A stretch of DNA of 64,000 nt from Prodigiosinella confusarubida (lineage in GTDB: Bacteria > Pseudomonadota > Gammaproteobacteria > Enterobacterales > Enterobacteriaceae). Shown in pieces: positions 1 to 8,040 of this stretch (positions are counted from its first letter, which is position 1; the number at the start of each line of letters is the position of its first letter). Location: NCBI RefSeq assembly GCF_002847015.1, contig NZ_CP025085.1, positions 4,712,001 to 4,776,000 of the forward strand, in the 5' to 3' direction. The notes beneath the pieces are model-generated. The model saw nothing but the letters and a program-made list of their open reading frames with translations. It had not been told where the DNA came from and searched no databases. The position numbers were made by a program, and so were the translations under genes.

Positions 1-89
1 CCTGTGATGAAGTGTAGCGTGAGAAAATCATAATGATGGAAGGAATTGAAACGTGGGTTTAGTGACAACAAACTGTATGTTTGTTTTTT

Positions 90-140
90 TGTGATTCACA
101 TCACAAAAAAGTTGACCGCTATTTTGACGAGGTGTATCTT
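90..140 (+). promoter_or_regulatory. CRP site and promoter of the small-protein transcript
   Basis: Positions 90-105 read TGTGATTCACATCACA, a perfect TGTGA-N6-TCACA CRP palindrome. Downstream, TTGACC (112-117) and TATCTT (135-140) are spaced 17 bases apart and make a plausible sigma70 promoter. The CRP centre would lie near -49 of the inferred start, which is not a classical class I or II spacing, so the exact promoter is uncertain. E. coli azuCR is CRP-regulated, which supports the assignment of the downstream ORF. Confidence 0.7.
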
Positions 141-192
141 TAAAACCGTGAACAGCATCACAAAAAAATTAACCAAACTGAGGAAGACGAAA

Positions 193-264
193 ATGAAACT
201 GCTGAACAAAATTATCGCTATGTTTGAAAACATCACCGTAAGCTTCGGTACTTTCAACAACTAA
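193..264 (+). CDS. Small protein, 23 aa, upstream of the AzuC-like ORF
   Basis: ATG at 193 is preceded by a strong ribosome-binding site (AGGAAG at 181-186, six bases away). It encodes a 23-residue peptide beginning MKLLNKIIAMFENITVSF, with an amphipathic N-terminal half rich in Lys, Leu and Ile. A longer reading from TTG at 46 runs through the CRP site and promoter, so the short form is preferred. It lies 27 bases before the AzuC-like ORF on the same inferred transcript. No family is recognised. It resembles the size and style of enterobacterial membrane-associated microproteins; the function is unknown. Confidence 0.55.
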   Translation: MKLLNKIIAMFENITVSFGTFNN

Positions 265-291
265 TTTTAAGATTACGTGTGGGTGCGACAT

Positions 292-378
292 ATGAATATT
301 GTCCGTGAAATCAACAAATTATTAAAAGCGTTGGGCAAGACCTATCGCGGTGTCAACCCATACGCTATCTTTCGTTAA
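292..378 (+). CDS. azuC: AzuC-like small protein, 28 aa
   Basis: This 28-codon ORF ends in KTYRGVNPYAIFR. E. coli AzuC (recalled as 28 aa, ending KTFKDVPPGNMFR) has the same length, the same basic/hydrophobic N-terminal helix and a matching KT-F/Y-V-P-FR tail. AzuC is an inner-membrane-associated microprotein reported to affect GlpD, and its RNA also acts as the regulatory RNA AzuR. Here a CRP site lies upstream and a Rho-independent terminator directly downstream, giving a transcript of about 280 nt of the right kind for a dual-function RNA. The assignment rests on length, tail motif and CRP control; the overall match is short. The ribosome-binding site is weak (GGGTG). Confidence 0.68.
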   Translation: MNIVREINKLLKALGKTYRGVNPYAIFR

Positions 379-400
379 TCACTAACGTTCACCTGTTTAA

Positions 401-429
401 AATGGCTGCCAAAAGGCGGCCATTTTTTT
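401..429 (+). terminator. Rho-independent terminator after azuC-like ORF
   Basis: ATGGCTGCC (402-410), loop AAAA and GGCGGCCAT (415-423) form a 9-bp stem with one wobble pair, followed by a run of seven T. Confidence 0.85.
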
Positions 430-474
430 GCCTGACATTCACAATAGAAACCTACCGCCACGCCGCCATTTTAT

Positions 475-1398
475 TCAGACATACAAAGAAACTTCGCCAG
501 CCGGGCGCGTTTTAAAACGGCGATGAAGCCAAAGATACTGTTCTGGTGCCCGCAAAATTTCCTGTTCAATCACCCGATTAATGTAACCAGCCGCCAGTTG
601 TTCATCATCGTACGGATAATCCTGCAACTCTGGCTGAATCACCAAGTGATATCCCCGACCATTCTCTTTACGGATTAACACGGTAGTGATCATGGCAGGT
701 CTTGCCAGACGGCTGATGGTAAAAGTTCCGCTGGTCGTGGCAGCGCGTTTCACCGCAAAGAATGGCGCAAATACGCTACCTTTCGGACCATAGTCCTGAT
801 CCGGCGCGAACCACACGGCTTCGCCCTGTTTTAGAGCCCGAACCATGCCACGCAGATCTTTACGATCAATCATCGCTTTATTAGAGCGAGAGCGTCCCCA
901 GGTCTGCACCAGCTCCATCACCTTATTGTTATGCGGACGATACATCGCCATCATTGGTTGGCATAACCCCATCGCCCGCCCCCCCAATTCCAGAGACATA
1001 AAATGGATACCGATGATCATCACGCCTTTCTGATCCCGACCCGCATGCTGCAAATTTTCCAACCCACTGACATCAAACCATGTCCGTACCCGACGATCAG
1101 ACCAAAACCAGGCCATACCGGTCTCTATCAGTGCCATACCCAATGACGCAAAATTGGCTATCAATATCGAGTCCCGTTGTGCAACAGGCATCTGCGGGAA
1201 ACAGAGTTCCAGATTACGTCTGGCGATAACTTCTCGGCGTTTAAGAAAAAAACGAGAAAATCTACCAACACTGCTGCCGAAACGCATCAGTAGCGGATAA
1301 GGTAACTGAACCAGCAAAAACAACACGCCAAGGCCAAACCAAACCAGCCAATAACGTGGATGAAGTAACGCTTTCGTAAATTTTTGTGGAGTGCTCAT
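475..1398 (-). CDS. lpxP: Lipid A palmitoleoyl/lauroyl acyltransferase LpxP
   Basis: LpxL/LpxP-family acyltransferase (307 aa from the chosen start) that adds a secondary acyl chain to Kdo2-lipid IVA at the inner membrane. The start of family resemblance (ALLHPRYWLVWFGLGVLF, a membrane anchor) and the catalytic HFMSLELGGR (H-x4-E type) motif are visible, as are GEAVWFAPDQDYGPKGS and the C-terminal HRRFKTRPAGEVSLYV. The motifs RPHNNKVME, APDQDYG-KGS and RPxGExSLY match E. coli LpxP (cold-induced, palmitoleate) better than LpxL. I chose ATG at 1398, because the longer form (to 1428) adds ten non-conserved residues with no ribosome-binding site. It is transcribed divergently from the ABC operon. 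Cold induction is an inference from E. coli. Confidence 0.88.
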   Translation of the reverse strand: MSTPQKFTKALLHPRYWLVWFGLGVLFLLVQLPYPLLMRFGSSVGRFSRFFLKRREVIARRNLELCFPQMPVAQRDSILIANFASLGMALIETGMAWFWSDRRVRTWFDVSGLENLQHAGRDQKGVMIIGIHFMSLELGGRAMGLCQPMMAMYRPHNNKVMELVQTWGRSRSNKAMIDRKDLRGMVRALKQGEAVWFAPDQDYGPKGSVFAPFFAVKRAATTSGTFTISRLARPAMITTVLIRKENGRGYHLVIQPELQDYPYDDEQLAAGYINRVIEQEILRAPEQYLWLHRRFKTRPAGEVSLYV

Positions 1399-1428
1399 GA
1401 ATATCGTCTTGTGTGCAGCCAAAACCAA

Positions 1429-1841
1429 ACAACAGTGCTGGCAGAATGAATTATTTTTCGTTGGTTAGAGGCATATCCCTGGATAACAAACCGAAAATGA
1501 TTAATGAATGGTCGTGTAAAAGACTCAGCGCCAGACAAACGAACGACATCATATTACCCGATGTGGCTGTCTGAATGATTATAAATAAAAGCTATATCAC
1601 AATAGGGTAATAATTAAATGCTCGTAATATAGACAACATTGCCTCAGTTAAGTTCAGGACCACACACCGAACTTATGCATCGCGTTATGGCACCTCCGTT
1701 CACTTTCTCAACCTTGAAATTTATTAGATAGATAACATAGTCAATAGTGCGTCATCACAAAACCGTCACTCACTTGCAATGTTCTTGCAGCATTTACTGC
1801 TCAGGATAATCCACTCTTTTTACAGAAAGAATGAATACACC
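1429..1841. other. Intergenic region between lpxP and the glycerophosphodiester operon
   Basis: AT-rich divergent promoter region. I looked for a Pho box (two CTGTCAT-type half sites), expected for a ugp-like operon, and saw only an isolated CTGTC near 1568. A lone TCACA half-site lies near 1755. No gene is seen. Confidence 0.4.
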
Positions 1842-2714
1842 ATGCGTAGTAAATGGTTACCTTGGCTAATTTTGTCGCCTTCTCTGCTATTCCTGTTCTT
1901 GTTTACCTATTTCCCGTTACTACGGTCGGTTTTCGATAGTCTTTACGACACCCGCATGACAGAAAACTCGCCACCCTTTGTCGGTTTGGGTAATTACATC
2001 CGCTTGATGGACGACCCGGTATTCTGGCGCGCACTGCTGAATAATGCGCTGTACATCCTGATGACGGTGATACCCGGTGTAATACTGGCATTGCTACTGG
2101 CCGTCGCATTGAGGGAAAACTCCACGGTTAACCGTTGGTTGCGTACGGCTTTCTTTTTTCCAATGATTATTCCAATGGTCAGCGCCGCCGCCTTGTGGTT
2201 ATTCATTTTTATGCCAGGCATGGGGCTGCTGGATTACTATCTGGCCAAACTGTTTGGCCCGATGAATAACAACTATCTCGGCATGAGTCACAGTGCGCTG
2301 ATTGCACTGAGCGTGATTGGTGTATGGAAATTCGCGGGCTATTACATGCTGTTCTTTCTGGCCGGACTGCAAGGTATTCCACCTTCTACCCGAGAGGCCG
2401 CCATGATGGAAGGCGCTTCGCCGATACAGATTTTCTTTAATGTTACGCTGCCATTGCTGCGTCCCACCCTCAGTTTTGTGATTACCACCGCGTTTATCTA
2501 CTCCATTACCCAGATAGATCATGTGGTAGTGATGACTCATGGCGGGCCGGATAACGCCACTACCGTGCTGCTGTACTACATCCAGAATCTGGCCTGGGAC
2601 ACTCACGACCTCGGTAAAGCCTCTGCCGCAACCTTCCTTACGCTGGTCGCGTTGTTCCTCTTTTCGATGATTAATCTGAAAGTGCTTAATAAAGGGGCCC
2701 ATTATGAGCGTTGA
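1842..2714 (+). CDS. UgpA-like sugar/glycerophosphodiester ABC permease 1
   Basis: Binding-protein-dependent inner-membrane permease of the MalF/UgpA type, about 290 aa. Six hydrophobic helices can be seen, starting with WLPWLILSPSLLFLFLFTYF. The EAA coupling motif TREAAMMEGASPIQIFFNVTLP contacts the ATPase. The extended reading from 1779 adds 21 residues without a ribosome-binding site; ATG 1842 follows AGAAAGA and begins MRSKWLPWL, the usual form. It is the first gene of a five-gene operon and overlaps the next gene by 11 bases. With GpdQ as neighbour, the substrate is inferred to be a glycerophosphodiester or glycerol-3-phosphate rather than a plain sugar. Confidence 0.85.
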   Translation: MRSKWLPWLILSPSLLFLFLFTYFPLLRSVFDSLYDTRMTENSPPFVGLGNYIRLMDDPVFWRALLNNALYILMTVIPGVILALLLAVALRENSTVNRWLRTAFFFPMIIPMVSAAALWLFIFMPGMGLLDYYLAKLFGPMNNNYLGMSHSALIALSVIGVWKFAGYYMLFFLAGLQGIPPSTREAAMMEGASPIQIFFNVTLPLLRPTLSFVITTAFIYSITQIDHVVVMTHGGPDNATTVLLYYIQNLAWDTHDLGKASAATFLTLVALFLFSMINLKVLNKGAHYER

Positions 2715-3597
2715 GATCTCTCCATCAGCTTCCCGTTCAGCCCACGCAGTCACATCTCTTCCCACGTGGTTGCGAATACGCAGCCTCAACAGTGTGACGC
2801 TAAGTACCTTACTGATTTGCTCCGCATTTCTATGGGTAAGTCCATTTATCTGGATGTTGTCGTCCGCTTTCAGCGCCAGCACTTTTAGTATCGACATGGC
2901 ATCACTACTACCGCGCTTACCACTGACGCTGGACAACTTCCGCGATGCCTGGCAAAGCGCCGACTGGTTAAGTCTGTATGCCAATACGCTGTTTTTTGCC
3001 CTCGGCACCTTTTCCGTTCAGCTACTGACCATTACCACGGCCGGTTATGTGTTTGCCTGCCATGAATTTCGCGGCAAACAGACGCTGTTCACGCTGTTTC
3101 TGGTGCAATTGATGATCATGCCAGTAGTAATGATCGTACCCAACATGATGACCCTGAAACAATTTGGTCTGCTCAACACACTAACCGGCGTGATGATGCC
3201 CTATTTCACCTCCGCATTTGGCGTATTCCTGATGCGTCAGGCATTCATGAACATTCCCAAAGAGATCGAAGAGGCCGCGCTGATGGAGGGCTGCCGTTGG
3301 TGGCAAGTAGTATTTCGTGTGCTGCTACCGATGTCCTGGCCTTCCATTCTGGCGTTCGCCACAGTCAGCATTACCTACCACTGGAATGAGTATTTATGGC
3401 CGCTGATGATGCTCAATGACCCAGATAAGCAGGTACTGACTGTCGGGCTGGTCTCCTTCGCCATGGGCGCAGAATCCGGTGGGCAGTGGGGAGTAATCAG
3501 TGCGGGGACATTGATGGTATGTCTGCCGCTGATGTTAGCGTTCATTCTTTTTCAAAAGCAGTTCTTAAGAAGTTTTGGTTTTTCAGGGATTAAATGA
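2704..3597 (+). CDS. UgpE-like ABC permease 2
   Basis: Second permease of the transporter (297 aa), MalG/UgpE family. It has six predicted membrane helices and the cytoplasmic EAA loop KEIEEAALMEGCRWWQVVFR followed by VLLPMSWPS. The first 28 residues are a polar cytoplasmic tail. The start overlaps the end of permease 1 and follows AAAGGGGCCC. Its partner permease, ATPase and binding protein are all in the same operon. The C-terminus FLRSFGFSGIK resembles the FxxGxxxGxxK tail of this family. Confidence 0.87.
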   Translation: MSVEISPSASRSAHAVTSLPTWLRIRSLNSVTLSTLLICSAFLWVSPFIWMLSSAFSASTFSIDMASLLPRLPLTLDNFRDAWQSADWLSLYANTLFFALGTFSVQLLTITTAGYVFACHEFRGKQTLFTLFLVQLMIMPVVMIVPNMMTLKQFGLLNTLTGVMMPYFTSAFGVFLMRQAFMNIPKEIEEAALMEGCRWWQVVFRVLLPMSWPSILAFATVSITYHWNEYLWPLMMLNDPDKQVLTVGLVSFAMGAESGGQWGVISAGTLMVCLPLMLAFILFQKQFLRSFGFSGIK

Positions 3598-3607
3598 GGA
3601 GTAAGTC

Positions 3608-4432
3608 ATGCTGTTAGCCCATATATCCGATACCCATTTTCGCAGCCAGGGGCAAAAACTGTACGGGTTTATTGATATCAACGCCGGCAATGCCGATGTT
3701 GTATCCCAGTTGAATGCATTAACTGAACGCCCGGATGCAGTAGTGATCAGCGGCGATATCGTTAATTGCGGCCACCCGGCAGAATATCAGGTGGCGCGCC
3801 AGATACTGGGATACCTGCGCTATCCATTGTATATCATCCCCGGTAACCATGACGATAAAACGTATTTTCTGGAATATCTGCACCCGCTTTGTCCACAATT
3901 GGGTAACGATCCGGAGAATATGCGCTACGCGATAGACGACTATCCAATGCGTCTGCTGTTTATCGACTCTAGCCGGACCGGTACCTCAAAAGGCTGGCTG
4001 ACGGAAGAGACACTGGCATGGCTGGAAACACAACTCAGTACCAGCGGCGATAAGCCGACAGCCGTGTTTATGCACCATCCACCCATCGCACTGGGTTCGG
4101 CACAAATGGACCCCATCGCCTGTGAAAACGGCTATCGACTGCTGGAATTGGTGGAACGTTTTCCCTCACTGGTCCGTATTTTTTGCGGTCACAATCATTG
4201 TCTGATCATGACCCAGTATCGCCAGGCAATCATCGCCACCCTGCCTGGAACAGTGCATCAAGTGCCTTATTTCCATGAAGATAAACGCCCTTACTACAAC
4301 ATGTCACCACCAGCCTGTCTGATGCATCGGCTGGTCGACAACCATCTGGTGAGTTACCTCCATTCTCTGGCGCACTATGCAGGCCCATGGCTCTACGATG
4401 AAACCATCAGCTACCCGGTGGATGAACAGTGA
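3608..4432 (+). CDS. gpdQ: Glycerophosphodiesterase GpdQ (binuclear metallophosphoesterase)
   Basis: Closely resembles the 274-residue GpdQ of Enterobacter (Klebsiella) aerogenes, which hydrolyses glycerophosphodiesters such as glycerophosphoethanolamine and is promiscuous toward phosphomono-, di- and triesters. The length is identical, and all the known metal ligands fall at the expected residues: Asp8 and His10 (ISDTHF), Asp50 (VISGDIVN), Asn80 (IPGNHDD), His156 (FMHHPP), His195 and His197 (CGHNH). There is no signal peptide, so it acts in the cytoplasm on imported diesters, releasing sn-glycerol-3-phosphate and an alcohol. It has a GAGGAG ribosome-binding site and lies ten bases after the permease gene. 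It overlaps the ATPase gene (TGATG). Confidence 0.93.
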   Translation: MLLAHISDTHFRSQGQKLYGFIDINAGNADVVSQLNALTERPDAVVISGDIVNCGHPAEYQVARQILGYLRYPLYIIPGNHDDKTYFLEYLHPLCPQLGNDPENMRYAIDDYPMRLLFIDSSRTGTSKGWLTEETLAWLETQLSTSGDKPTAVFMHHPPIALGSAQMDPIACENGYRLLELVERFPSLVRIFCGHNHCLIMTQYRQAIIATLPGTVHQVPYFHEDKRPYYNMSPPACLMHRLVDNHLVSYLHSLAHYAGPWLYDETISYPVDEQ

Positions 4433-5517
4433 TGTCAATGTTGCGACTGAATAACATCAATAAGTATTTCGACGGCAAACCAGCGTTACAGTCATTATCT
4501 CTGGATATTGCCGACGGTGAATTTTTAGTACTGGTTGGCCCCTCGGGCTGTGGTAAAAGCACGCTGCTACGATTGTTGGCAGGGTTAGAAAACGTCAGTG
4601 ACGGGGAAATCTGGCTAAACGGCGAGAACATCACCACGCTTTCGCCCCGCGAGCGCAATTTCGCGATGATCTTTCAGAATTACGCGCTGTTCCCACATTT
4701 AACAGTAAAAGAGAACATCACTTTTGGCATGCGGATGCGTAAAGAACCTAAGGCTATCTATCAACCGCAAGTAGAAAAAGTCACTCGGTTACTGCAACTG
4801 GATACGCTGTTGGATCGTAAGCCAGCCAAACTTTCCGGCGGCCAGCGCCAACGAGTGGCGATGGCTCGTGCCATCGTGCGCAATCCACGCCTGTTCTTAA
4901 TGGATGAACCGCTCTCCAACCTGGATGCCCGACTGCGCACCGAAGTCCGGGACGGCATTATGGCACTGCATCAACAGTTGAAAACCAGCACCGTGTACGT
5001 TACCCACGACCAGACGGAAGCCATGTCGATGGCTGATCGTATCGCCGTGATGGATGGCGGTAAACTGCAACAAATTGGTACGCCGGAGCAGCTTTACACC
5101 TATCCGGCCAATCTGTTTGTCGCGCGGTTTATCGGTACTCCAGCAATGAATGTATTTGAACTCCCCTGCAATGATGGCAACGTGTTGGTGGATAAATGCA
5201 CCATGCCGTTACCTTCCCATGCGACACAGATACAAAACGTCTTCTTTGGCGTACGACCAGAACATATCACCGACGCCCCCAACACGGAAGAGCACGCTCT
5301 ACAGCTTACCGGCACCGTAATACAGCGGGAACTGCTGGGTGCCGAGTATCTGCTACACGTCAATACGCCTATCGGCCTATTGCGCTATTACCGCAAAAAT
5401 CGCGGAACAGCTCCGATCACCGGCGAAACAGTCTGTCTCGGATTTTCACCCTTGGATGTTCATCTTTTTAATGCCGAAACCCGGCATAATTTATACCAGG
5501 AGATCCCCCATGCATAA
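4432..5517 (+). CDS. UgpC/MalK-like ABC transporter ATPase
   Basis: ATPase of about 361 aa that energises the two permeases. The nucleotide-binding domain shows Walker A (GPSGCGKST), Q-loop (FQNYALFPH), signature LSGGQRQRVAMARA, Walker B (LFLMDEPLSNLD) and the H-loop (YVTHDQ). The C-terminal third is a TOBE/MOP-type regulatory region as in MalK and UgpC. The candidate starts GTG 4429, ATG 4432 and ATG 4438 are close together; ATG 4432 overlaps the gpdQ stop codon, suggesting translational coupling. The C-terminus overlaps the binding-protein gene by eight bases. Confidence 0.9.
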   Translation: MSMLRLNNINKYFDGKPALQSLSLDIADGEFLVLVGPSGCGKSTLLRLLAGLENVSDGEIWLNGENITTLSPRERNFAMIFQNYALFPHLTVKENITFGMRMRKEPKAIYQPQVEKVTRLLQLDTLLDRKPAKLSGGQRQRVAMARAIVRNPRLFLMDEPLSNLDARLRTEVRDGIMALHQQLKTSTVYVTHDQTEAMSMADRIAVMDGGKLQQIGTPEQLYTYPANLFVARFIGTPAMNVFELPCNDGNVLVDKCTMPLPSHATQIQNVFFGVRPEHITDAPNTEEHALQLTGTVIQRELLGAEYLLHVNTPIGLLRYYRKNRGTAPITGETVCLGFSPLDVHLFNAETRHNLYQEIPHA

Positions 5518-6817
5518 GTTACAGGCACTAACGCTCAGCGTCGCCATAACGTTCTCTGGCGCGGCGTTAGCAAAACAAGATATTGATTTCATGTTTCCAG
5601 CACCAGTAGATGGCAAGCTGACCATGGAAATGACACGGATCATTAACGACTTCAACAGCTCACAAGACAACGTGAAAGTACGCGGTATCTTCACCGGCAA
5701 TTACGACACCACAAAGATGAAAGCGGAAGCAGCCACTAAAGCCGGCCAGCCTCCTGCATTGGTGATTATGTCTGCCAACTTCACTACCGATCTGGCACTG
5801 AAGAAAGAAATTCTGCCGATGGATGAACTGTTCAAATATGGCGATCAGAAAGCCACACCCTTCCTGATGAACGAGTTTTGGCCCGCGATGCATAAAAATG
5901 CGCAGGTAATGGGCGTGACCTACGCTATCCCATTCCAGAATTCCACACCGATCCTCTACTACAACAAAACCATGTTTGCGCAGGCCGGCATTCATCAGCC
6001 ACCGCAAAATTGGCAGGAATTGCTGGCAGATGCCAAAAAACTGACCGATAAGAGCAAAGGTCAGTGGGGCATTATGTTACCGTCCACTAACGACGATTAC
6101 GGCGGCTGGATTTTCTCTGCTCTGGTACGCGCCAATGGCGGTAATTACTATAACGAAAACTATCCTGGCGAAGTGTATTACAACTCCCCAACGACTATCG
6201 GTGCATTACGCTTCTGGCAGGACCTGATTTACAAGGACAACGTAATGCCAGCTGGCGTACTGAACTCCAAGCAAATCAGCGCGACGTTTTTCTCCGGTAA
6301 GCTGGGTATGACGATGCTAAGTACCGGAGCACTGGGATTTATGCGGGAAAACACCAAAGGCTTTGAGCTGGGTGTCGCGATGCTGCCAGCAAAAGTACAA
6401 CGAGCTGTAACGATTGGCGGTGCCAGCCTGGTCAGCTTCAGAGGCATATCGGAAGATCAGAAAAAAGCCGCTTACACGTTCCTGAAATATCTGGTTAGCC
6501 CGAAGATTAACGGCAGTTGGAGCCGCTTCACCGGCTATTTCTCACCGCGCAAAGCTTCTTATGACACACCAGAAATGAAGGCTTATCTGGCGAAAGACCC
6601 TCGTGCGGTCATTGCGTTGGAACAGCTGAAATACGCACATCCCTGGTACGCCACCTACGAAACCGTAGCGGTGCGCAAAGCGATGGAAAATCAGTTGGCC
6701 GCAGTGGTTAATGATGCAAAAGTGACGCCTGAAGCCGCAGTCAAAACCGCACAGCAAGAAGCGGATGCAATTATGAAACCTTATGTTGACCAGACCACGC
6801 TGGACACCGTGAAATAA
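5510..6817 (+). CDS. UgpB-like periplasmic binding protein
   Basis: Extracellular solute-binding protein of family 1 (435 aa). The N-terminus (MHKLQALTLSVAITFSGAALA, then K) is a typical Sec signal peptide with an A-L-A cleavage site. The region FQNSTPILYYNK matches the FNSSTPVLYYNK segment of E. coli UgpB, and FTGNYDTTKMKAEAA matches the YKGNYEQ region. A much longer reading from 5339 overlaps the ATPase gene; ATG 5510 has the ribosome-binding site CAGGAG and starts exactly at the signal peptide. As the last gene of the operon it determines specificity, inferred to be glycerophosphodiesters. Confidence 0.88.
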   Translation: MHKLQALTLSVAITFSGAALAKQDIDFMFPAPVDGKLTMEMTRIINDFNSSQDNVKVRGIFTGNYDTTKMKAEAATKAGQPPALVIMSANFTTDLALKKEILPMDELFKYGDQKATPFLMNEFWPAMHKNAQVMGVTYAIPFQNSTPILYYNKTMFAQAGIHQPPQNWQELLADAKKLTDKSKGQWGIMLPSTNDDYGGWIFSALVRANGGNYYNENYPGEVYYNSPTTIGALRFWQDLIYKDNVMPAGVLNSKQISATFFSGKLGMTMLSTGALGFMRENTKGFELGVAMLPAKVQRAVTIGGASLVSFRGISEDQKKAAYTFLKYLVSPKINGSWSRFTGYFSPRKASYDTPEMKAYLAKDPRAVIALEQLKYAHPWYATYETVAVRKAMENQLAAVVNDAKVTPEAAVKTAQQEADAIMKPYVDQTTLDTVK

Positions 6818-6827
6818 TCAATGCATC

Positions 6828-6847
6828 AGCCCCACGCGAGTGGGGCT
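6828..6847 (+). terminator. Hairpin after the glycerophosphodiester operon
   Basis: AGCCCCAC, loop GCGA and GTGGGGCT form a perfect 8-bp GC-rich stem ten bases after the binding-protein stop codon. The following T-run is poor (GGATTCATT), so termination may be partial. Confidence 0.65.
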
Positions 6848-6921
6848 GGATTCATTCGGTAGCTTATAAGTCTTTCAGCAAAGAGAACCATTTACTTTTA
6901 TCACGATTAATTCAGGGAAGC

Positions 6922-8040
6922 TCAATTATATTTCGCAATCACACGTTCATAGATACTCATATAACTGTCTACCATTTTGGTCGCAGTAAAATGCTCATAA
7001 AATCGAAGTTGTGCACTTTTCCCCATATCCTGGGCCATATCAGGATTGGACCAAAGACGAATCAATGCCTGCCTCAAATCCTGGACATCTGCTGGTGCAA
7101 CGGCTAACCCCGTGACATTGGGTTCATTAACAAATGTTGTAGCAGTACCAATCTCGCAGGAAATCATTGGTCTTCCATACATGGCAGCTTCCAGCAATGT
7201 CATGCCATATGCTTCAGAGCGGAGATGTGAAGGGAAAACCACCCCATAGCAAAGCTCAAGCAATGCGCACTTATCTTCATCCGTAACTGGGCCGATAAAG
7301 TGAGTCTGCTTAAGCCCCAAAGCAGCTGCCTGAGCTTTGAGCTCCTTTTCGCAGGGCCCTTCACCTATAATAACCAGAGGATAATCCAGTCCGGCCATCG
7401 CCTGAAGTAAATAGGACAACCCTTTGTAATAGCGCAAAAAACCAACAAAAAGGAAAAAACGGCCACCAAATTGATTACGCCATTTCTCAAGTTGGGAAAA
7501 AGATGCCTTCGTATAGAAACTTGGTTCTAAACCATAAGGAATCACATCAGGTGTTCTTTTAAGTGACTGTAAGACTGGGCTGGTTCGCATATAATTCGGC
7601 GACGATGCAACAACAGCATCAACGCTATTCAGGAAGTGATACATCAACGGTCGATAAATGTGTAATAAGTTTTTTTGTTTAACAATATCAGCATGGTAAC
7701 TCACAACTGTCGGTTTACGAGGACGAACCAGAAAATGGACCAAATCCATGTAAGGCCATGGGAAATGGTAATGTATCAAATCAGCCTTCTCGGCAAGGCG
7801 ACGAAAATCATTGATTGCCGAGAGAGAAAATCCCGTTGATGCTACATATAGATCTTGACGGGATGTATAAACATGATGATTGCCATTGAGCCTATTTTGT
7901 GAAGGCCCATTAGGACTCAACGCAAGGACATCCACTTCAGCTCCCCGTTTACAAGAGCCTTCAGCAAGTTGATAAATGACTTGCTGAATCCCACCATAAG
8001 CGTCGGGATAATAAGTTTTGAAGAAATGAAGAATTCTCAT
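6922..8040 (-). CDS. WbpZ-like glycosyltransferase (GT4)
   Basis: GT-B fold, family 4 glycosyltransferase of 372 aa. The N-terminus MRILHFFKTYYPDAYGG is very like my recollection of Pseudomonas aeruginosa WbpZ, which starts the D-rhamnan (A-band) chain. The donor-site region reads PSHLRSEAYGMTLLEAAMYG (E-x7-E), and FLFVGFLRYYKGLSYLLQAM starts the second Rossmann domain. It is cytoplasmic and uses an NDP-sugar, inferred to be GDP-D-rhamnose or GDP-mannose because it is the last gene of a gmd-rmd-GT-GT operon. Its ATG overlaps the preceding stop codon (TAATG). Acceptor and linkage cannot be read from sequence. Confidence 0.8.
   Translation of the reverse strand: MRILHFFKTYYPDAYGGIQQVIYQLAEGSCKRGAEVDVLALSPNGPSQNRLNGNHHVYTSRQDLYVASTGFSLSAINDFRRLAEKADLIHYHFPWPYMDLVHFLVRPRKPTVVSYHADIVKQKNLLHIYRPLMYHFLNSVDAVVASSPNYMRTSPVLQSLKRTPDVIPYGLEPSFYTKASFSQLEKWRNQFGGRFFLFVGFLRYYKGLSYLLQAMAGLDYPLVIIGEGPCEKELKAQAAALGLKQTHFIGPVTDEDKCALLELCYGVVFPSHLRSEAYGMTLLEAAMYGRPMISCEIGTATTFVNEPNVTGLAVAPADVQDLRQALIRLWSNPDMAQDMGKSAQLRFYEHFTATKMVDSYMSIYERVIAKYN

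Noticed and set aside
430..474. Possible ops element on the minus strand (GGCGGTAGG) after lpxP
   Set aside because: It lies downstream of lpxP on that strand, not in a leader, so it is probably chance.
2199..3008. 269-codon ORF on the minus strand
   Set aside because: It is antisense to the two permease genes, whose family motifs are clear, and shows no domain of its own.
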